Positions 6,333-7,855 of a stretch of 7,855 bases of DNA are shown here, piece after piece. The stretch is from contig QFOT01000105.1 in NCBI GenBank assembly GCA_003241285.1, forward strand, positions 1 through 7,855, read 5' to 3'. Source of the DNA: Micavibrio aeruginosavorus. GTDB lineage: Bacteria; Pseudomonadota; Alphaproteobacteria; Micavibrionales; Micavibrionaceae. The first letter of the stretch is position 1. Each line of letters opens with the position of its first letter. The notes beneath the pieces are model-generated. The model saw only the letters and a list, made by a program, of their open reading frames with translations. It had not been told where the DNA came from and ran no database searches. Position numbers and translations under genes: made by a program.

Positions 6333-7572
6333 TTTGCATACCTCCCGCAGCCATCGCTTCTTTCTGTATCTCGATCCGGCCAGCCCGCCGCCGGTCCGAG
6401 ATATTTGTTTCCACTGGAATCAGCTTGGCGGGGACAACCTAAACACTGAGCAATGGGGCAGCATTTTGCAGCGCCTTGTCGCTGTTATTGCGGGCATGGA
6501 TAATATCGATCGCCAGGTTCTGGCCGATGCGGTTAAACATCCGACACGCGGCCTGCCCACCTACGTAAAAGCCCATGAAGCGATTTTTTATGCCTCCAAC
6601 CCATCCGACATTCTTGCTGGCATGCAATTCTTTGCGCGCCATAATGAAAAAGTTTCCGCAGATTTTTTTGAAGAGGCGCATTTAAAACTTCGCCGCTACC
6701 TTCCTTATCTGCCTGCCACTGACCTTTCCTCGATACTTTTTTCCTTTGGCAAATCCCGTTATCTGCCACATGAAGATTTCTGGGATGATTTCCAGCAGGC
6801 ATGGCAGGAAAAATTTGCAAGCGCAGAGGCGGATGACATACATCATGTCTACGAACGGGCAGCAAAACTCGCCCTGCCGATGAGCGCGAAAATGATCGAT
6901 TTTTTTGACTCGTATATACGCAGCCATGCCAATGAGCTTCCGGTAAATTTGCGCGATAAGCTTCTCTGGACATCCGCCATGATAGACAATATCCATGGCG
7001 GCACTGCGCTCGCCGCGACCGTGCCGGCTTTGCTGAAAGCGCAGGATATGGGCAACGCCACCATGCGCAATACGGTCCGCGCGTGGTACTCGGTTTTCGA
7101 TCTGCCGCCGCTTCGTGAAAAAGGCGGTAATTCTTCAAGCCGGAGCGAAAAGCGGCTACGGGAAATATTTGAGGATGCAGGCAAACTCCGCCCTGAAAAA
7201 GACCATATTCTTCCCTATGTCGCTTCGCCCGTCGATATGCGCCTTGCCTTCAAGGGTCATGATGTAATCGTCGAGATGGACGGCATTACCCATTTCAATT
7301 TCGATTTCAGCGGCGAGCGCCGCTATAATGGCCAGACCCTGCTCAATTCCGCCGTGAAAACCAAAATAGCCGGAACGTCCCGCCTTCTCCATATTGACGA
7401 CCGTAGTTACTCTTATCTGTTCTATCGCTGCGCCGTGGCCGAACAGGATAGAATCGCACATGAAATTCTGGATACGGCAATTTCGAAAGAACCCGGAAAC
7501 TACCGGGTCATCATAGCTCCTGAGAGAATTTTATTTGATTCAATGAAGAATAATAATTTTATCCCTAGTTAA
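6325..7572 (+). CDS. Helical-repeat RAP-domain protein 2 (paralogue), 415 aa, TTG start
   Basis: This is a diverged paralogue of the preceding protein. The C-terminal RAP domain (about residues 308-370) has VIVEMDGITHF (314-324) with E317-x-D319-G-x-x-H323, then YNGQTLLNSAVKTKIAG (334-350). Helical repeats precede it at about 92-125 (ILAGMQFFARHNEK), 129-160 (LPATDLSSILFSFGKS), 168-200 (AEADDIHHVYERAAKLALP) and 205-222 (LPVNLRDKLLWTSAMID). The order and spacing match protein 1 (KLYAADMPSSLSF aligns with AIFYASNPSDILA). The two proteins are otherwise clearly different, so this is an old duplication, probably with different targets. The start is TTG 6325, supported by AAAGGA 10 nt upstream and an in-frame stop at 6316; TTG 6334 is possible. 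The start overlaps the upstream stop by 8 nt, so the pair is likely translationally coupled. No export signal. RNA-related function is inferred from the domain family. Confidence 0.87.
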   Translation: MDSLHTSRSHRFFLYLDPASPPPVRDICFHWNQLGGDNLNTEQWGSILQRLVAVIAGMDNIDRQVLADAVKHPTRGLPTYVKAHEAIFYASNPSDILAGMQFFARHNEKVSADFFEEAHLKLRRYLPYLPATDLSSILFSFGKSRYLPHEDFWDDFQQAWQEKFASAEADDIHHVYERAAKLALPMSAKMIDFFDSYIRSHANELPVNLRDKLLWTSAMIDNIHGGTALAATVPALLKAQDMGNATMRNTVRAWYSVFDLPPLREKGGNSSSRSEKRLREIFEDAGKLRPEKDHILPYVASPVDMRLAFKGHDVIVEMDGITHFNFDFSGERRYNGQTLLNSAVKTKIAGTSRLLHIDDRSYSYLFYRCAVAEQDRIAHEILDTAISKEPGNYRVIIAPERILFDSMKNNNFIPS

Positions 7573-7612
7573 ACCCTTGATTCATATAAAATATGACTAA
7601 AATAAGGCAAAT

Positions 7613-7702
7613 ATGGACCAAAAAATTGCCATATTGCACTGCCAATATAATTATAAGGAATTCGAGTTTCAGCACTCTCCTTGTAAAAGCAAAACCATTT
7701 GA
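7613..7702 (+). CDS. Possible 29-residue micro-ORF before the terminator
   Basis: ATG 7613 is preceded by TAAGG five nt upstream, and the frame runs 29 codons to a TGA at 7700-7702, exactly where the terminator stem begins. The peptide contains two cysteines and several aromatic residues and has no recognisable family. The start is 41 nt after the end of RAP gene 2, so it could be a third gene of that operon. Frames this short occur by chance in AT-rich DNA, so I hold it lightly. Confidence 0.2.
   Translation: MDQKIAILHCQYNYKEFEFQHSPCKSKTI
7631..7648. repeat. Perfect 6-bp inverted repeat ATATTG-N6-CAATAT
   Basis: Arms at 7631-7636 and 7643-7648 around a 6-nt centre, in the AT-rich region after the RAP operon. 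It lacks a T-tract, so it is not a terminator. It could be an operator-like site or chance; it lies within the 29-codon frame. Confidence 0.3.
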
Positions 7703-7745
7703 ACCCCGTCGGAAGTTTCCTCCTCCCGGCGGGGTTTGGTTTTTC
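7702..7745 (+). terminator. Intrinsic terminator of the RAP operon
   Basis: An 11-bp stem (7702-7712 with 7726-7736, one G-T wobble at 7709/7729) closes a 13-nt loop and is followed on the plus strand by TTTGGTTTTTC. It lies about 130 nt after the end of RAP gene 2 and between convergent genes. The minus strand has no immediate T-run, so it mainly stops plus-strand transcription. Confidence 0.85.
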
Positions 7746-7754
7746 TTAGTGGCT

Positions 7755-7855
7755 CTATTTTAAATCAGGGGATTTTTCGCCGTAGTATTTTTCTCGCGCG
7801 GCTTTTTGCTTGGCTTTAAAATAATCCTCGGCGCTTTGGCTGCCATCTATTTTTT
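7755..7855 (-). CDS. C-terminal 32 residues of a hypothetical protein entering from the right
   Basis: On the minus strand the frame is open from the right edge to a TAG at 7755-7757. The visible tail is hydrophilic and highly charged, with alternating K/A/E residues (for example EDYFKAKQKAAREKYYGEK), as in a surface helix or flexible tail. GC-rich wobble positions look like real coding sequence. No start, ribosome binding site or family is visible. It converges on the RAP operon, with the terminator at 7702-7745 between them. Confidence 0.6.
   Translation of the reverse strand, partial: KIDGSQSAEDYFKAKQKAAREKYYGEKSPDLK

Noticed and set aside
6533..7184. Several minus-strand frames within RAP gene 2
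   Set aside because: No family features; the plus-strand frame has clear RAP and repeat structure, so these are shadows.
5046..7572. The two RAP genes as one gene split by a frameshift
   Set aside because: Each has its own complete set of repeats followed by its own RAP domain and the junction has a stop, start and ribosome binding site, which fits a tandem duplication and not a broken gene.
1..7855. CRISPR arrays, tRNA genes, insertion-sequence ends or att sites
   Set aside because: No regularly spaced long repeats, no cloverleaf-like sequences, no transposase or integrase motifs and no terminal inverted repeats were seen.

Overview
The window looks like a chromosomal segment of an alphaproteobacterium. 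The evidence is a full-length AcnA-type aconitase of the alphaproteobacterial kind and a GC-moderate coding style. The exact lineage cannot be resolved from the sequence; a deep-branching or host/prey-associated group is only a guess. There are no tRNA or rRNA genes, insertion sequences or CRISPR arrays. Base composition varies: the acnA core is GC-rich (about 39 of 60 bases in the row starting at 4501), whereas the zeta-toxin-like gene is very AT-rich (about 15 of 60 in the row starting at 1561). This suggests the left third is accessory DNA.

Layout, left to right. (1) Positions 1-1234, minus strand: a two-gene unit behind a recognisable promoter. It encodes a 57-residue membrane-anchored peptide (1005-1178) followed by a gene that runs off the left edge (1-964). 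The latter carries a HEAAH metalloprotease-like motif. (2) Positions 1240-2044, minus strand: a zeta-toxin/AAA-type P-loop kinase gene (1418-2011) overlapping a 62-residue basic protein gene (1240-1428). Together they form a candidate atypical toxin-antitoxin pair, with three 8-bp-spaced direct repeats over the putative promoter. (3) Positions 2094-4906, minus strand: acnA with a good ribosome binding site, a likely extended -10 promoter and a strong intrinsic terminator. (4) Positions 5046-7740, plus strand, divergent from acnA: two overlapping genes for paralogous proteins made of helical repeats plus a C-terminal RAP domain, closed by an intrinsic terminator. (5) Positions 7755-7855, minus strand: the last 32 codons of a convergent gene entering from the right.

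The main discovery candidate is region 4. RAP domains preceded by OPR/FASTK-like helical repeats are best known from organelle RNA-processing proteins of eukaryotes (FASTK family in mitochondria, OPR proteins in algal chloroplasts, the expanded apicomplexan set). Here two diverged copies sit in a translationally coupled bacterial operon, and both keep an E-x-D-G-x-x-H core. The reading is a candidate bacterial RNA-binding or RNA-processing pair. Function, substrate and cellular location (own cytoplasm, or export to a host) remain inference.
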